The notes under the pieces are model-generated. The model was not told the origin of the DNA. It did not search any database and was given only the letters and a program-made list of their open reading frames with translations. A stretch of 64,000 bases of DNA from Selaginella moellendorffii (Eukaryota; Streptophyta; Lycopodiopsida; Selaginellales; Selaginellaceae), in contig NW_003314340.1 of the NCBI RefSeq assembly GCF_000143415.4, forward strand, positions 1 through 64,000. The letters are read 5' to 3'. The position numbers and the translations under genes are program-made. Shown here in pieces: positions 20,390 through 31,927 of this stretch (its first letter is position 1; the number at the start of each line of letters is the position of its first letter).

Positions 20390-21321
20390 TCTTTTAAATC
20401 TTGCGTCCCTCCATAAGGCGGAATAAGGATGAACAGTTTTTTTTGGCCATGATCCACCTGATCCTCGCCAGATGATTCTTGGCGAACCTGAGCCGATTCA
20501 GCACTCCACGGACGAGCGTGGCATCGGTGGAGGCTCGTGCTGGCCGCTACAATCAAGGGTAAGCATCCTCAATCTGCAGAATTTGCAACTCCAGCACCAG
20601 AAATATTATGTCCAAAATCATTTTTGGACACATGTACAATAAACATCTTGCCATTTGTATTGCAATTGCTTCTTCATCCTTTTAATCTTTCATTTATGTT
20701 CTTCTCCCAAAAGATGAATTTTCTCATATGATCAAATATGATTACTAATTAGGGTGAAAATTTATTTGATAATAAGTCAATGTCATAAAGGAAAATGCTC
20801 ATTGTAAAAAAAAATTTTCATTAGAACACTTAAACACTCTATTACAAATTAATTTGTGTATGTTCCAGTTTGGATCAATTGATCACAAATATACAACACT
20901 ATCAAGCATGAAATATGCAAATCTACTTTTGCTTTCTAATATCATTCATTTAACTTGGAAATCATCAGCACCCTAGTAACATTTGAAAAGGCATATTCTC
21001 CCAACACCATCATCCCTTTCTCCTCTATTACAATTACCCATTTAGTGAAAGATGTTCATCTCCATTTTTCACAGTAGTAGTGCTGCAATGTGTGCCATGC
21101 CTTGAAAGCAATAGGAGAATCCTTGACCTTCCTCCCATGGAACTCTCTTGATCAACTTGCATTAAAGCTCTTTTAGCTTTATACAAGCTCAGCACCTTTA
21201 ATTCTTGTTTCTGGAAACATGTGTCCAAACTGGTACAAAAGTTCCTCGCAAGGAAGCTTCTTTGAAATGGCAAAGGCGGCTTGTATGAAGGATAAGCAGG
21301 AGAAGCAGGAGAATTGGTAAA
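20390..21321. other. Intergenic, shared with the right-hand block; 340-bp insertion
   Basis: This spacer is homologous to 29779-30421 of the third block, except for about 340 bp of AT-rich DNA at roughly 20717-21060 that is missing there. Positions 20500-20565 resemble a decayed exon, including a short match to ABC exon 2 (CGGACGAGCGTGGCAT), but no frame could be supported. The right end is the promoter and 5' leader of the dioxygenase gene. Confidence 0.4.
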
Positions 21322-22512
21322 ATGGGGCTTGATCCAAAGGATGGGGGGTTTCCCATGGTTCAGGATTTGGTTGAGTCTGGCATTGATGAAGTGCCTCAGC
21401 GATTTGTGAAGCCAGCGGAAGAGCGGTCATTCTCTGCAGCAAGGACGGAAGATGATGAGGTTCCAGTTATTCACGTAGCAGAGCTTGACACAGCTGAAGG
21501 CATCGCTAAGCTCGACAGCGCTTGCCGAGATTGGGGATTTTTCCAGGTGAGATCTGCTCAAAAATCCATGACTAACATCTGGTTCAGCTGATTGGACATG
21601 GCATCCCTCCGGAGTTGCTTAAACAGGTGAGGAAGACTGTGAGGGACTTTTTCCGGTTGCCCCGGGAGCAGAGGGAAGCATATGCTATTCGCTCTGATGC
21701 ACCATCTCTAGCCAGCCAGGAAGGATACGGAAGATTCTTCGTTCCTTCGGAGGAGACTGTGCTCGACTGGGGCGATTCTGTTTATCATTTTCTTCCTCCC
21801 ATAAGGAATTGGCCAAGAAATCCTCCAGAGTACAGGTAACATTTTTGAGAACTTTCAGCGTCGTTCTGAATTCCACTCTACAGGAAAGTCGTGGAAGAGT
21901 ACGGCCAGGAGATACGGCCTCTGGCAATCAAACTGCTACAATGCATGGCAGAGGCATTGGGGCAACGTGCCAGTTTTTTCTCTGAAGCTTTCGGTCCTAG
22001 TCCTCATTATGCGATCAGGCTGAACTATTATCCGCCTTGTCCACAGCCAGAGCTTGTGATTGGCCTCAGCCCTCACTCCGATCTCGTGGGTCTTACCGTT
22101 TTGCTCCAAGATGAGGTGGAAGGCCTGCAGGTTAAGAAAGGCGGGCAGTGGAGGAGCGTCAGGTCCATCCCAGACGCGTTTGTGGTGAATGTTGGAGACA
22201 CGGTTGAGGTGAGTGCATGAGGATTCTCAGCTTTGGTTCATAGTTAAAGCTATGGTGCATGGTTTTTGTTGCGTCCCAGATACTAACGGATGGAGCTTAC
22301 AAGTGGAGCACAGAGCTGTCGTCAATAAGGAATGCTCTCGGATCTCCATTGCAACAATTTACGGTCCTGGCCGCGACAGGAAGTTAAAGCCAATTACCTC
22401 GGAAGAAATGCCACCTTTGTACAAGGAAGTCTCTATGGCAGAGCTCCTCGAAGCGTTCGTCAATGGAAAACTGAATGGTAAGGGGCATCTCCAGTTTGTC
22501 AGAATAGGATGA
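21322..22512 (+). pseudogene. 2-oxoglutarate/Fe(II) dioxygenase, broken by a 4-bp deletion
   Basis: Exons 21322-21546, 21588-21835 and 21884-22208 are intact and encode the DIOX_N domain and the first half of the 2OG-FeII_Oxy domain, including the HSD iron ligands (SPHSDLVG). Exon 4 (from 22280) lacks four bases present in the paralogue at 30422-31620, between TACAAG and GTGGAGCAC at about 22303. The shift puts the second iron-binding histidine (VEHRAVV) and the 2OG-binding R-x-S (SRISIA) out of frame and brings in a TAA near 22388. The correct frame continues undamaged to 22512, so the lesion is recent. I found no alternative AG acceptor that would restore the frame. Likely a non-functional duplicate. 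Confidence 0.8.
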
Positions 22513-23169
22513 GGAAGTATTATGACAAAAATAAAATAATGTGACAATACAGTAAATTATATAAAGATATATATATGTATTGAATGTTTGGAAAGCTATT
22601 TTACTTGTATAAAAGAACAATGCCCTTTAAAGTGTCAAAAATACATGATATGCATGAGTCTGAATTATTTTTATTTTCATTCATTCATTAATTGTTTATA
22701 AAGTTTGTGTTGCCCTCTAAGAAGCATGAAACTGATACATTATAATATGCTTGTACGTTTTATGCCTTCAGCTATCAGTACACCTCTCAAGGAGAGTGGA
22801 CTCACAAATTGATATTTTAAAGGATTTTTTTTTAATGCATGAGCATGCATTGATGCCTATACATGGCAAAGTCTAAGTAATACTGTGTATGCAATTTTTT
22901 TGCATTATATAAATTTCAACTCTATATCAATTTTTTTGACACATTAGGTTCAAAATTAGGGTTTATAGGCATGATGTTTGCTAGTGGGCAAGCTAGATTT
23001 TTTAGTGCATTTTGGATACCACATATTAAGCTCGTGTTTAAAGCTATTTCCTTGGTGAAGGTAATGAAAAACATTTTATGCAACAAAACATTATAATGTT
23101 AAAATCTTTAATGCATGATTAAGATTGCAAAAAATCCATTTGAGAACAAACAGTATAAAAAAGCATTAA
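22513..23169. other. AT-rich spacer downstream of the broken dioxygenase
   Basis: No gene seen. Part of it, about 22800-23100, recurs in reverse orientation at about 32310-32640 in the third block, whereas its flanks are in direct orientation. Confidence 0.5.
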
Positions 23170-23830
23170 AACTATTTCAAACCATGCAATCCAAGGGCTA
23201 TATGCCAAATTTTTGAAGATATGTGACTGCTCTTAAGGCATGCTCAAGTTTTAAGTGCTAGAGAAGAAAGCAAAAAGATGGATGGAGGTTTTGTGAAATT
23301 GGTGGCATTGAAGTAAGGCATGGCTTTGTACTGCTAGGCAACAAAAGTAGTAACGGGGACTTAAAGCTTGTAGCAGCATTAGGGCCTAATAGCTAGGACA
23401 AAGAGATGATGTGGAAATTTGCTACTGTGGACTAGAGAACAACCAAGTCACAGTGATGTGTTTAGTTGACTTCTACTACAAATTTAGAAATGTGGTCTCA
23501 ACTCAACAGGTTTTTAACTCAATGCCATTTAAAGATCTTGTGGCCCAGATGGCACTTATAGTTGGACTCGATCACCAAGGAGATGCTGCCTCCATGTTTG
23601 AAAACTTTAATAGCATATAAGATCCTAGCATTCATCTTGATAGCTTTATATTCTTCTCGATCATCAATGTTTGTAATCATGTGGGGTTTGTGAAACAAGG
23701 AAAGGAGTGCTTCTATGCAATAGAGATGAAGTATGAGATCTGTCCTACGCATGAACACTATTATGGAATGATTGATCTCTTGGGATAAGTAAATCACTTG
23801 GATGAGACAATGATGGTGTATGAGTAAGTT
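23170..23830 (+). pseudogene. Decayed PLS-type PPR gene fragment
   Basis: Translation across several stops and frameshifts reads as a classical PLS PPR C-terminal half: VMCLVDFYYKFRNVVSTQQV, FNSMPFKDLVAQMALIVGL, HVGFVKQGKECFYAIEMKYE, then CPTHEHYYGMIDLLG. Its PLS style with long motifs differs from the S-type genes nearby. The equivalent segment in the third block is 32770-33330. Clearly a pseudogene with many stops. Confidence 0.75.
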
Positions 23831-24957
23831 GGAAAGATTGCATACAATGCTTTAGTGAAGATCAATAAGAGGAACAAAGTTGCATATACACTTATAACTA
23901 ATCTATATAAAAACTAACATTTCCATGCTTGCTAAAGGAACAAAAGTTGGCAGTTGTGACCAAGAAAGCATTAATAGGCATTCCATTGTAATATATAATG
24001 CTGTGACAAAATGAGAAGCTCTCATTCAATACCTCAATTATGGTGATAGTGCTTCTTGTCCCACTACTCCACATATCACTCATGGATTTCATCTTTACAT
24101 GACATTATAAAAGTAAAAGAAGAGTTCTAGAATATTTATTTCACATAATATTGCATACTTGCTTGTGTGAAATTTATATTATATAATTGTTTGTGTAAAA
24201 CCTTCACTAGATTTGTGGTGACATCATGTTATCTTGGATGACATGGCATCAGTCTTATGTGGCAGTTTAAAGTGTCATGCCTCATACATCTATGATATAC
24301 CTTATGACAAAAATATTATACACATAATCACATTTTGTTTATATAACAATCAAAAGTGATTGTGTGCATAATATTTTTGTATGCAACTCAAAACAAAAAA
24401 ATAAATTCTCAGATGTGTAAATATATAATGCTCTCACAAACAATCATATATTTGTTGCCACGCTATGGCTGGGCACCAAATTAAATTTTGATATTTACAA
24501 AAACACAAATAATATTGTGTTTGTATGTAAGATGTTGTGAAAGTAAGCTTGAATCAGACACAATGGTTGAAACTGTATGAGCTGCTTAAACTTGAGCATT
24601 TGATCACAAAACGAGATCCATGCTGGTCGCTAGTGCCCAACATCACCAATGATCTTGGATAGAATCTATTCACTTCCGTTGCACCTCTGGCTAGCGAGAC
24701 CTTGACTTTTTATATCGATCCATGAGGATCATGCCAAACGTCTTCCACTGTGCCGCACTTGTGAGATGAGGATTTATCACTGACGTGATCAAAGATGATG
24801 TATACCTGTCGAGTAAAGCTTGAGAGATTGCTCCAAGAAATGCAGCGATGTTCTCTGAATGAACCTCTTGGTGCATGTACAATCCATAGAGACAAACACA
24901 TTGCCAAACAGCTCGGCACTAGTCAGCATATACATCCATTTGTGCCAATCTTTAAGC
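23831..24957. other. AT-rich 3' flank of the inverted PPR duplicate
   Basis: No gene recognised. From about 23930 onwards the sequence is the reverse complement of 56285-57420, so it is the outer arm of the large inverted duplication that contains the PPR gene at 24958-26742. Confidence 0.6.
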
Positions 24958-26742
24958 TCATCCAAAAGGGAATGAATTGCTAGCAAGTATCGTATATATT
25001 GCTTGGTTTCCTGGGTCCAAACGAAGGACCTCCGTAGCTGCCCAGCTTCCATGGTCGCCATCACAGTGGAGCTTGGAGGCTCCAAGAACACACGACCACT
25101 CCAAGATCCTGGGAACGAACGGCATGCTACTCAAGAGTTCTTGTGCCTCGCGCAAATGACCAGCCCGGCCAAGTGCGTCAACCATGCAAGAATAGTGCTG
25201 CTCGGTGTGCTCCACACCATAGTCGGCTACCATGGAAGTAAAATGCGACCGGGCATCGTAGAGTTTTCCCCGCCGCGCGCACGTAGCGAGCACTAGGACG
25301 AAGCAAATCCCATCCGCAAGCTCGGCCGCCACCTTCAATTTAGAAAAGATATCCTGTACGCGTTCGAGGTGGCCGACGCTTGCGTAAGAGTGTAACACAA
25401 CCGTCCAAGAGATGGTGTCACGCTCAGGCATTGAGTGAAAGAAGAGCTCGGTCGATCCTGGGAGGCCTCTTTGTGGGTAGCAATTGAGCATGGTGTTCCA
25501 TGTCACGAGATCTCGCTCGACCATGTCACGAAAGAAGAATTTCTTTGCAAGCGGCTGGCGGCAGGCTTGGATGTGAGCTGCGAGCATGTAGGTGCATGAT
25601 CCAGCATCTCGCTCAGGCATCTCATTAAAAACTTTGATGGTACTAGCATAATCGCTAATTCTCATGTAGCCACCAAGAAGAGCTTTCCACGACACTAAGT
25701 CTTTTACAGGCATTTGAACGAATGTGCATGTTGCAAGCTCAATATGCCCGGCTAAGGCATATGCTGCAAGAACGATATTCCATGACACTAAGTCCAAGCG
25801 AGAAATAGTTTCTAGAAACAAAAGAGCGTCCCCTAAGCTTTTATATCGCGTATACGAGTCAAGCATAATGTTACACGAGACGATATTACGCACAAGCATC
25901 CTATCGTACAGGTTTTTCATCTCAAAAAATCGCCCAGACACGGCATACGCAGTAAGCATTGCGTTTGCTGATACTGTATCGTGTTTTGGCATCGATTCAA
26001 ACGTTTTCAACGACTGATGAAAATTCCCAGCCTCAACGAACATTGAAAGAAGAGCCGTCCAGGAGACAATACTCTGCTGCAGCATGATACCAAACACTGT
26101 TTCCGCTTTATCAAATTGCCTGTTAGAGGCATATGCTGTGAGCAATGTTGTGTACGACACAAGATCTCTCTCAGGCATCAAACAAAACAAATCTATAGAC
26201 TCCTCTAAGAGGTGTCGGCTGACCAAAAATGTTAGGTAAACGTTCATGGTGATTAAGTCCCTCTCCGGCATTGTCTCATACGCTCTTTTTGCCTGAGAAA
26301 CACCCCCAACACGGGCATATGTACTAAGCATGCTGTTCCAAGTGAAAAGATCTCTTTCCGGGATTTCTTCGAACGCAAGAGTGGCTTGCTCTAAGAGACC
26401 TCGGAGGGAATACGCAGCTAGCAGGGTGTTCCACGTAGCAAGGTTTCTTTGTGGCATGGAATGAAAGATCTCTTCGGCCTCTGCGAGGTGTCCCTTTTGA
26501 GAATACGAGCCAAGGATACAATTCCAGGAGATGAGGTTCTTGAACGGCATCTGGTTGAAGAATTTCCTGGCATCGTCCACGTATCCATTCTTCTCGTAAG
26601 CTGCAAGAAGGGCATTCCAAGAAACTGGGCTCCATGCGGGCATAGAATCGAATGCGTACTTTGCCTCCTCGAGGCATCCTCTGCGAGCGCAAGAAGAAAG
26701 GAGTACGTTCCACTCGACGAGCGTTCTACGTTGTGAATCCAT
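24958..26742 (-). CDS. S-type PPR protein Y' (inverted paralogue of 54500-56284)
   Basis: Intronless 594-residue frame from ATG 26742. The protein is about 15 consecutive S-type motifs (LISWNCILGSYSQKGHLAEA, LFTWNSMLSTYARVGGVSQA) followed by P-like and E1-like parts (HYSCMVDALGRAGHLREAQE; WSCVLGASKLHCDGDHGS; YTILASNSFPFG). It starts directly inside a PPR motif (MDSQRRTLVEWNVLLSSCAR) and has no transit peptide. It is close to identical in length and sequence to the plus-strand gene at 54500-56284. Immediately upstream lies only a truncated remnant of the PPR gene that precedes the other copy, so this copy has survived as an open frame without that neighbour. Both copies being open over 594 codons argues for either recent duplication or continued function. 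Confidence 0.8.
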   Translation of the reverse strand: MDSQRRTLVEWNVLLSSCARRGCLEEAKYAFDSMPAWSPVSWNALLAAYEKNGYVDDARKFFNQMPFKNLISWNCILGSYSQKGHLAEAEEIFHSMPQRNLATWNTLLAAYSLRGLLEQATLAFEEIPERDLFTWNSMLSTYARVGGVSQAKRAYETMPERDLITMNVYLTFLVSRHLLEESIDLFCLMPERDLVSYTTLLTAYASNRQFDKAETVFGIMLQQSIVSWTALLSMFVEAGNFHQSLKTFESMPKHDTVSANAMLTAYAVSGRFFEMKNLYDRMLVRNIVSCNIMLDSYTRYKSLGDALLFLETISRLDLVSWNIVLAAYALAGHIELATCTFVQMPVKDLVSWKALLGGYMRISDYASTIKVFNEMPERDAGSCTYMLAAHIQACRQPLAKKFFFRDMVERDLVTWNTMLNCYPQRGLPGSTELFFHSMPERDTISWTVVLHSYASVGHLERVQDIFSKLKVAAELADGICFVLVLATCARRGKLYDARSHFTSMVADYGVEHTEQHYSCMVDALGRAGHLREAQELLSSMPFVPRILEWSCVLGASKLHCDGDHGSWAATEVLRLDPGNQAIYTILASNSFPFG

Positions 26743-27064
26743 TCAAATGTGGACCGTTGACTGACCAGCTTTAAATGTCGACCATTGGATTGGCGCCAAA
26801 ATTCGCAAGCTTGCCGATGTAAGCCACAACCATTGAGCAGTGCCGACCACGCATTCACGCCAGGCTTGCAAGGCATGGCTTGGAATAATCTTTGGGCTTC
26901 TTCCAGCCGCCCAGAAGATCGATCACGCAGTGGTAATGCAAAGGGCTAAAGATCTCACTGTTGGAGAGATCATCAAACTTTCTTGCTCCATGAACATCTT
27001 TATACCAGTTGACTTTTGGATTCTTGGGAGTAACTCCAATTGTTTTTTCTATTGGGTACGACAA
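26743..27064 (-). pseudogene. Remnant of the 3' end of PPR gene X
   Basis: Reverse-complement homology to the last 90 or so codons of the PPR gene at 52331-54499: FDDLSNSEIFSPLHYHCVID, then KPGVNAWSALLNGCGLHR in a shifted frame. Relative to that gene it carries indels, including loss of about 13 bases after the LNGCGLHR codons. It ends near 27064, which marks the inner edge of the inverted duplication. Confidence 0.75.
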
Positions 27065-27173
27065 TAGAGTGACATCAGAAAAAACTTAATAAAGTTGTGA
27101 GTACTTAATAGCAAGTTCCTCCAAGTTTATGAGGCAGATCGATGGGAGAACATCCATTGCAGCTATTTGTCCC

Positions 27174-27816
27174 GTGCAGGACATTGGAACTCCGGGCGAG
27201 GAACCATAGCAAGAAACTCTATCATGGATATATTCTTCGTACATGACTCTTGGAACACTCCAGAAACAATTGCTATATCCAACTTGGAGCAAAGACGGGG
27301 AGAAAAAACACGATCAAGGTAGCGAGAATTTTTGTTCTTTTACACGTGAATCTATCACAAGTGTGCTCTCATGATCCAGAATCCAAGCACACTTGGTGGA
27401 AGTCTTGCGTAGAGTGAAGCTTGAACAGATCCTGGAACGCTCGATTCACTTGGACGCGAATGCCGACTGGTCCAGTGTCTTGTCACTGGGAGGGAGAGCA
27501 ACAGCGCCTGGCTTTTGCTCGATTGCTTCTATCAAAACCAAAGCTTGCGCTCCTGGGTGAAGCAACCAGTGCCATAGACGAAGCAACTGAGGTAAAAGCT
27601 TGTCTCTTTGGTTCTCTTCTAAGATCTAGTCACTCTACGCAGGCTTACTTGTATCGACTTCTCTTAGAATCCGGAACTTGCGTGATGAGCGTTGGGCATC
27701 GCAGCACGCTTCGCGAATTCCACACGCACTTGCTCTTCTTTTCCCCGCGAATCTCCGGGACGAGTATCTTGGAGTGGTCATTACAAGACCTTCCTCAAAG
27801 AACCAACAGTAGTTCT
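27174..27816 (+). pseudogene. ABC transporter fragment, exons 8-10 (copy 3)
   Basis: Homology to the ABC genes begins inside exon 8 near 27174 and runs to the gene end. The Walker A region is missing. About 14 bases are deleted in exon 8 near 27240 (FVPQKPY codons), about 10 bases are lost at the start of exon 9 near 27392, and four bases are inserted next to the signature motif (CTGGGAGGGAGAGC, near 27490), each shifting the frame. The Walker B DEAT is changed to GEAT. Exon 10 is still open. Not functional. Confidence 0.85.
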
Positions 27817-27829
27817 TCGTCCATTGAAG

Positions 27830-29778
27830 TGAATAAGTGGAAGACTGGCGTTTGTAAATGCGAGCAAGCAAGCGCTTTGCAGCCTTTTACGTTTTGGCAA
27901 GAGTGTGGCGGAGCTCCAGCAGCTCCATGCCACAATCTGGGATGGGCAGGAGACCCCCCTGGGATGTATGGCAAGTTTGGAGCTGACAAGAGGCTGCGGT
28001 GTTTGATAGCATTCAGCGTCCAAACGTTTTCTCGTGGAACAACATCGTCACGGTGTTTGCACACAACGGGTGTTTGGAGCGAGCGCACAGCGAGTTCTGC
28101 CCGAGAGGAACTGCGTGTCCTGGAACATAATGGTGACGGGCTATGCTCAGACTGGGTATCTCACGCAGACTGAGGCTATGCTCGAGAAAATGCCACAGCA
28201 TGAAATGGTTTTGCTCAGTGCTTTGATCGTGGGCTTTTCCAGGAATGGCCAAACCGACCAAGCAGAGGCTACTTTCGAGACAATCGTCCAGCGGAATATC
28301 ATAACTTGGACTGGGTTTCTAACTGGATATGCCCAGTCCAGGTATATTCGTGAAGCTTACGGGTATTTTTGAGACAATTTCAGCGTGGAACGTTCTCTCG
28401 TGGACTGGTATGATCGGCTCGCTGGGTCAGATGGGTCAGCTCGAGAACGCGAAGATTCTTTTTGATCGGGTTCTAGAGCTCAATGCTGTGTCTTGGACGG
28501 CCGTGGTTGCTGCTTATGCCGAGAATGGGCATATGCGAGAGTGTCGAGATTTGTTTGAGCGCGGTATAGTAACTTGGAACGCCATGCTTGCTGGATTTGG
28601 GTCGAGTTTGCAAGCGGGAGAAGCGAGGAGAGTTTTTGGAAGAATGCCTTGTGACAACTTGGTCTCGTGGAATACCATGCTTGCTTTGGTTGCTAGGAAC
28701 GATGGAAGCCTTGGATACCTTCCATGGAATGCCTGCGAGGAACTATAAATCGTGGAACCTTGTCGTCCATTGCCATGCCGCGAATGGAGATTTTGGGGAC
28801 GCCGGCAAGCTTGTGTATAGAATGCCGCAGCTCAGTGTAGTGACTTGGACTTGCATGGTCGTTGGATATTCCTGCAAGGGAAGAGTTGACGAGGCGTTTT
28901 CCTTGTTTGACTGGATTCCAGAACGGAATGTTGTGACCTGGACGGGCTTGCTTGCCGGATATGCCCAAGTAAGTGATGTGGGTGAAGTGTTTCGCAGAAT
29001 GCCGGCCCATAACGTGGTGTCATCGACGGCTGTGATTGATGCCTACGGCCACCTGGTGGCGGCCAAGGAGCTATTTGACTGGCTCCCGGAAGCCAACGAG
29101 TTGACTCTGATAGCCATGCTGGGAGCATATGCTGCAAAGGGCTGCGCATCCGAGTCCAAGATGCTTTCTGACTCCTCGCCATCGCACAGCGTGCTTACGT
29201 GGAATACAATGGTGTCCACGTACGGAGCTAGCCTTGAGCTCTGTGCCGCAATGGCCATGTTTGAGAAGATGCCCAAGCACAACACTGTGTCGTGGAACGC
29301 AATCGTTACGGCAAATGCCAGGAATGGGCATTTGAGGGGAGCTAGGATGATGTTTGACACGATACCATATAGGAGCTCAAGGTCGTGGAGCGTGATGATC
29401 GATTCATTTGCGCTGAGTGGCCAGTGTTTTGAGGCAGTCGAGATGCTTACACTCATGATGTGGGAGGGTTTTGTGCCAGATGAGAGTGTATTTACAGGTG
29501 TTCTTGCTGCCTGCAGCCACCAAGGCTTGCTCGAACTCGGTGTAAGGCTGTTTTCGTTGATGGTGAGAGATTACTCCATTGCTCCAGCACTAGTACACTT
29601 CAAGTGCCTAATTGCATTGCTGACTCGAGCTGGGCAACTTGATAGTGCAGAGCAGCTTGTCAATGAAACGCCCTACCATCCAGATGAAGTTGCATGGGTG
29701 ACACTCCTTGCCGGCTGTAGCTCACACTTTCACGTGGGACGAGCGTCCTATGGCACTTGCAATTCTGGTGCTCTGTAG
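27830..29778 (+). pseudogene. Decayed copy of the PPR at 18485-20389
   Basis: Collinear with the PPR gene of the middle block but broken by several indels: a deletion around 27955-27985, frameshifts near 28100, 28370 and 28555, and one near 28715. The last and longest frame, in correct PPR register from about 28720 to 29778, still reads as S-type motifs (VVTWTGLLAGYAQVSDVGEV) and E1-like sequence. A substitution creates the stop at 29776-29778 a few codons before the equivalent stop of the intact copy. At its 5' edge it keeps 10 bases (about 27828-27840) that are absent from the middle copy. Confidence 0.85.
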
Positions 29779-30421
29779 GAAGTGTGTACGATCAGCAAAC
29801 ATGAGTTTCTAAACCTTTAAATCTTGCGTCCCTCCGTAAGGTGGAATAAGGATGAACAGTTTTTTTGGCCTTGATGACCTTTCTGTTCCCTGATCCTCGC
29901 CAGATGATTCTTGGCGAACCTGAGCCGAGTCAGCACTCCACGGACGAGCGTGGCATCGGTGGAGGCTCGTGCTGGGCGCTACAATCAAGGGTAAGCATCC
30001 TCGATCTGCAGAATCCGCAACTCCAGCACCAGAAATATTAAACAGGAGTGTCGAAAATCATTTTTGGACGCGTGTACATAAACATCTTGCCATTTGTATT
30101 GCAATTGCTTCTTCATCCTTTTAATCTTTGGTGCCTTCTTCATTCATGTTCTTTTCCCAAAAGATATTTTTTCACAGTAGTAGTGCTGCAACGTGTGCCA
30201 TGCCTCAAAAGCAGTAGGAGAATCCTTGACCTTTAAGATGTCCTCACATGGAACTCTCTTGATCAACTTGTATTAAAGCTATACAAGCTCAGCACCTTTA
30301 AGTCTTATTTTTGGAAACATGTGTCCAAATTGGTATAAAAGTTGTACGCAAGGAAGCTTCTTTGCAATGGCAAAGGCGGCTTGTATGAAGGATAAGCAGG
30401 AGAAGCAGGAGAATTGGTAAA

Positions 30422-31620
30422 ATGGGGCTTGATCCAAAGGATGGGGGGCTTCCCATGGTTCAGGATTTGGTTGAGTCTGGCATTGATGAAGTGCCTCAGC
30501 GATTTGTGAAGCCAGCGGAAGAGCGGTCATTCTCTGCAGCAAGGACGGAAGATGATGAGGTTCCAGTTATTCACGTAGCAGAGCTTGACACAGCTGAAGG
30601 CATCGCTAAGCTCAACAGCGCTTGCCGAGATTGGGGATTTTTCCAGGTGAGATCTGGTCAATAATCCATGACTAACCTCTGGTTCAGCTGATTGGACATG
30701 GCATCCCTCCGGAGTTGCTTAAACAGGTGAGGAAGACAGTGAGGGACTTTTTCCGGTTGCCCCGGGAGCAGAGGGAAGCATATGCTATTCGCTCTGATGC
30801 ACCATCTCTAGCCAGCCAGGAAGGATACGGAAGATTTTTCGTTCCTTCGAAGGAGACTGTGCTCGACTGGGACGATCTTGTTTATCATTTTCTTCCTCCC
30901 ATAAGGAATTGGCCAAGCAATCCTCCAGAGTACAGGTAACATTTTTTTTTGAAAACTTTCATCGTCGTTCTGAACTCCACTCTACAGGAAAGTCGTGGAA
31001 GAGTACGGCCAGGAGATACGGCCTCTGGCAATCAAACTGCTACAATGCATGGCAGAGGCATTGGGGCAACGTGCTAGTTTCTTCTCTGAAGCTTTCGGTC
31101 CTAGTCCTCATTATGCGATCAGGCTGAACTATTATCCGCCTTGTCCACAGCCAGAGCTTGTGATTGGAATCAGCCCTCACTCTGATCTCGTGGGTCTTAC
31201 CGTTTTGCTCCAAGATGAGGTGGAAGGCCTGCAGGTTAAGAAAGACGGGCAGTGGAGGAGCGTCAGGTCCATCCCAGACGCGTTTGTGGTGAATGTTGGA
31301 GACACGATTGAGGTGAGTGAATGAGGATTCTCGGCTTTGGTTCATAGTTAAAGCTATGGTGCATGGTTTTTGTCGCGTCCCAGATACTAACAAATGGAGC
31401 TTACAAGAGCGTGGAGCACAGAGCTGTCGTCAATAAGGAATGCTCTCGGATCTCCATTGCAACAATTTACGGTCCTGGCCGCGACAGGAAATTAAAGCCA
31501 ATTACCTCGGAAGAAATGCCACCTTTGTACAAGGAGATCTCTATGGCAGAGCTCCTCGAAGCGTTCCTCAGTGGGGAACTGAATGGTAAGGGGCATCTCC
31601 AGTTTGTCAGAATAGTATGA
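30422..31620 (+). CDS. 2-oxoglutarate/Fe(II)-dependent dioxygenase (DOXC type, SRG1/LBO-like)
   Basis: Four exons, 30422-30646, 30688-30935, 30988-31312 and 31384-31620, join to 344 residues. Residues 48-150 form the DIOX_N domain (VPVIHVAELDTAEGIAKL; DWGFFQLIGHGIP), and the rest the 2OG-FeII_Oxy jelly roll: LNYYPPCPQPELVIG, iron ligands His222 and Asp224 (SPHSD) and His278 (VEHR), and 2OG-binding Arg288-x-Ser290 (SRIS). All catalytic residues are present. The family oxidises small specialised metabolites or hormones; the substrate cannot be read from sequence. The WP-x-x-PPEYR segment is typical of the plant DOXC group. It is the intact partner of the broken copy at 21322-22512 and lies in a block whose ABC and PPR genes are pseudogenes. 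Its 5' flank 29779-30421 matches 20390-21321. Confidence 0.9.
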
Positions 31621-31802
31621 GGGTCCAAGTATTATGACAAAAATAAAATATTGTGACAATATATGTCTTTAATATAGTAAATGATATATATATATATATG
31701 AATTGAATGTTTGGAAAGCTATTTTACTTCTAAGTGAAAATTACCTAAGAAGAATGCCCTTTGAGCCCCTTAAAGCTCTTTTCTAGGGCTACTGTCAAAC
31801 TC

Positions 31803-31927
31803 CACATAGGGTTTAGGATTTAGGGTTTAGGGTTTAGGTGCGTTTATAGTAACTCAATCTATTTATGTCTTAAATTATGTAATAGAAATCCTGCAGTTTA
31901 GGTTTAGGGTTTTAGGTTTAGGGTATA
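31803..31927 (+). repeat. Interstitial plant-telomere-like repeats
   Basis: Four to five near-perfect TTTAGGG units at about 31808-31840 and a second cluster of degenerate units at about 31896-31927, separated by about 55 bp of AT-rich sequence. They lie just beyond the end of the duplicated dioxygenase block and far from any chromosome end that I can see. Confidence 0.8.
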
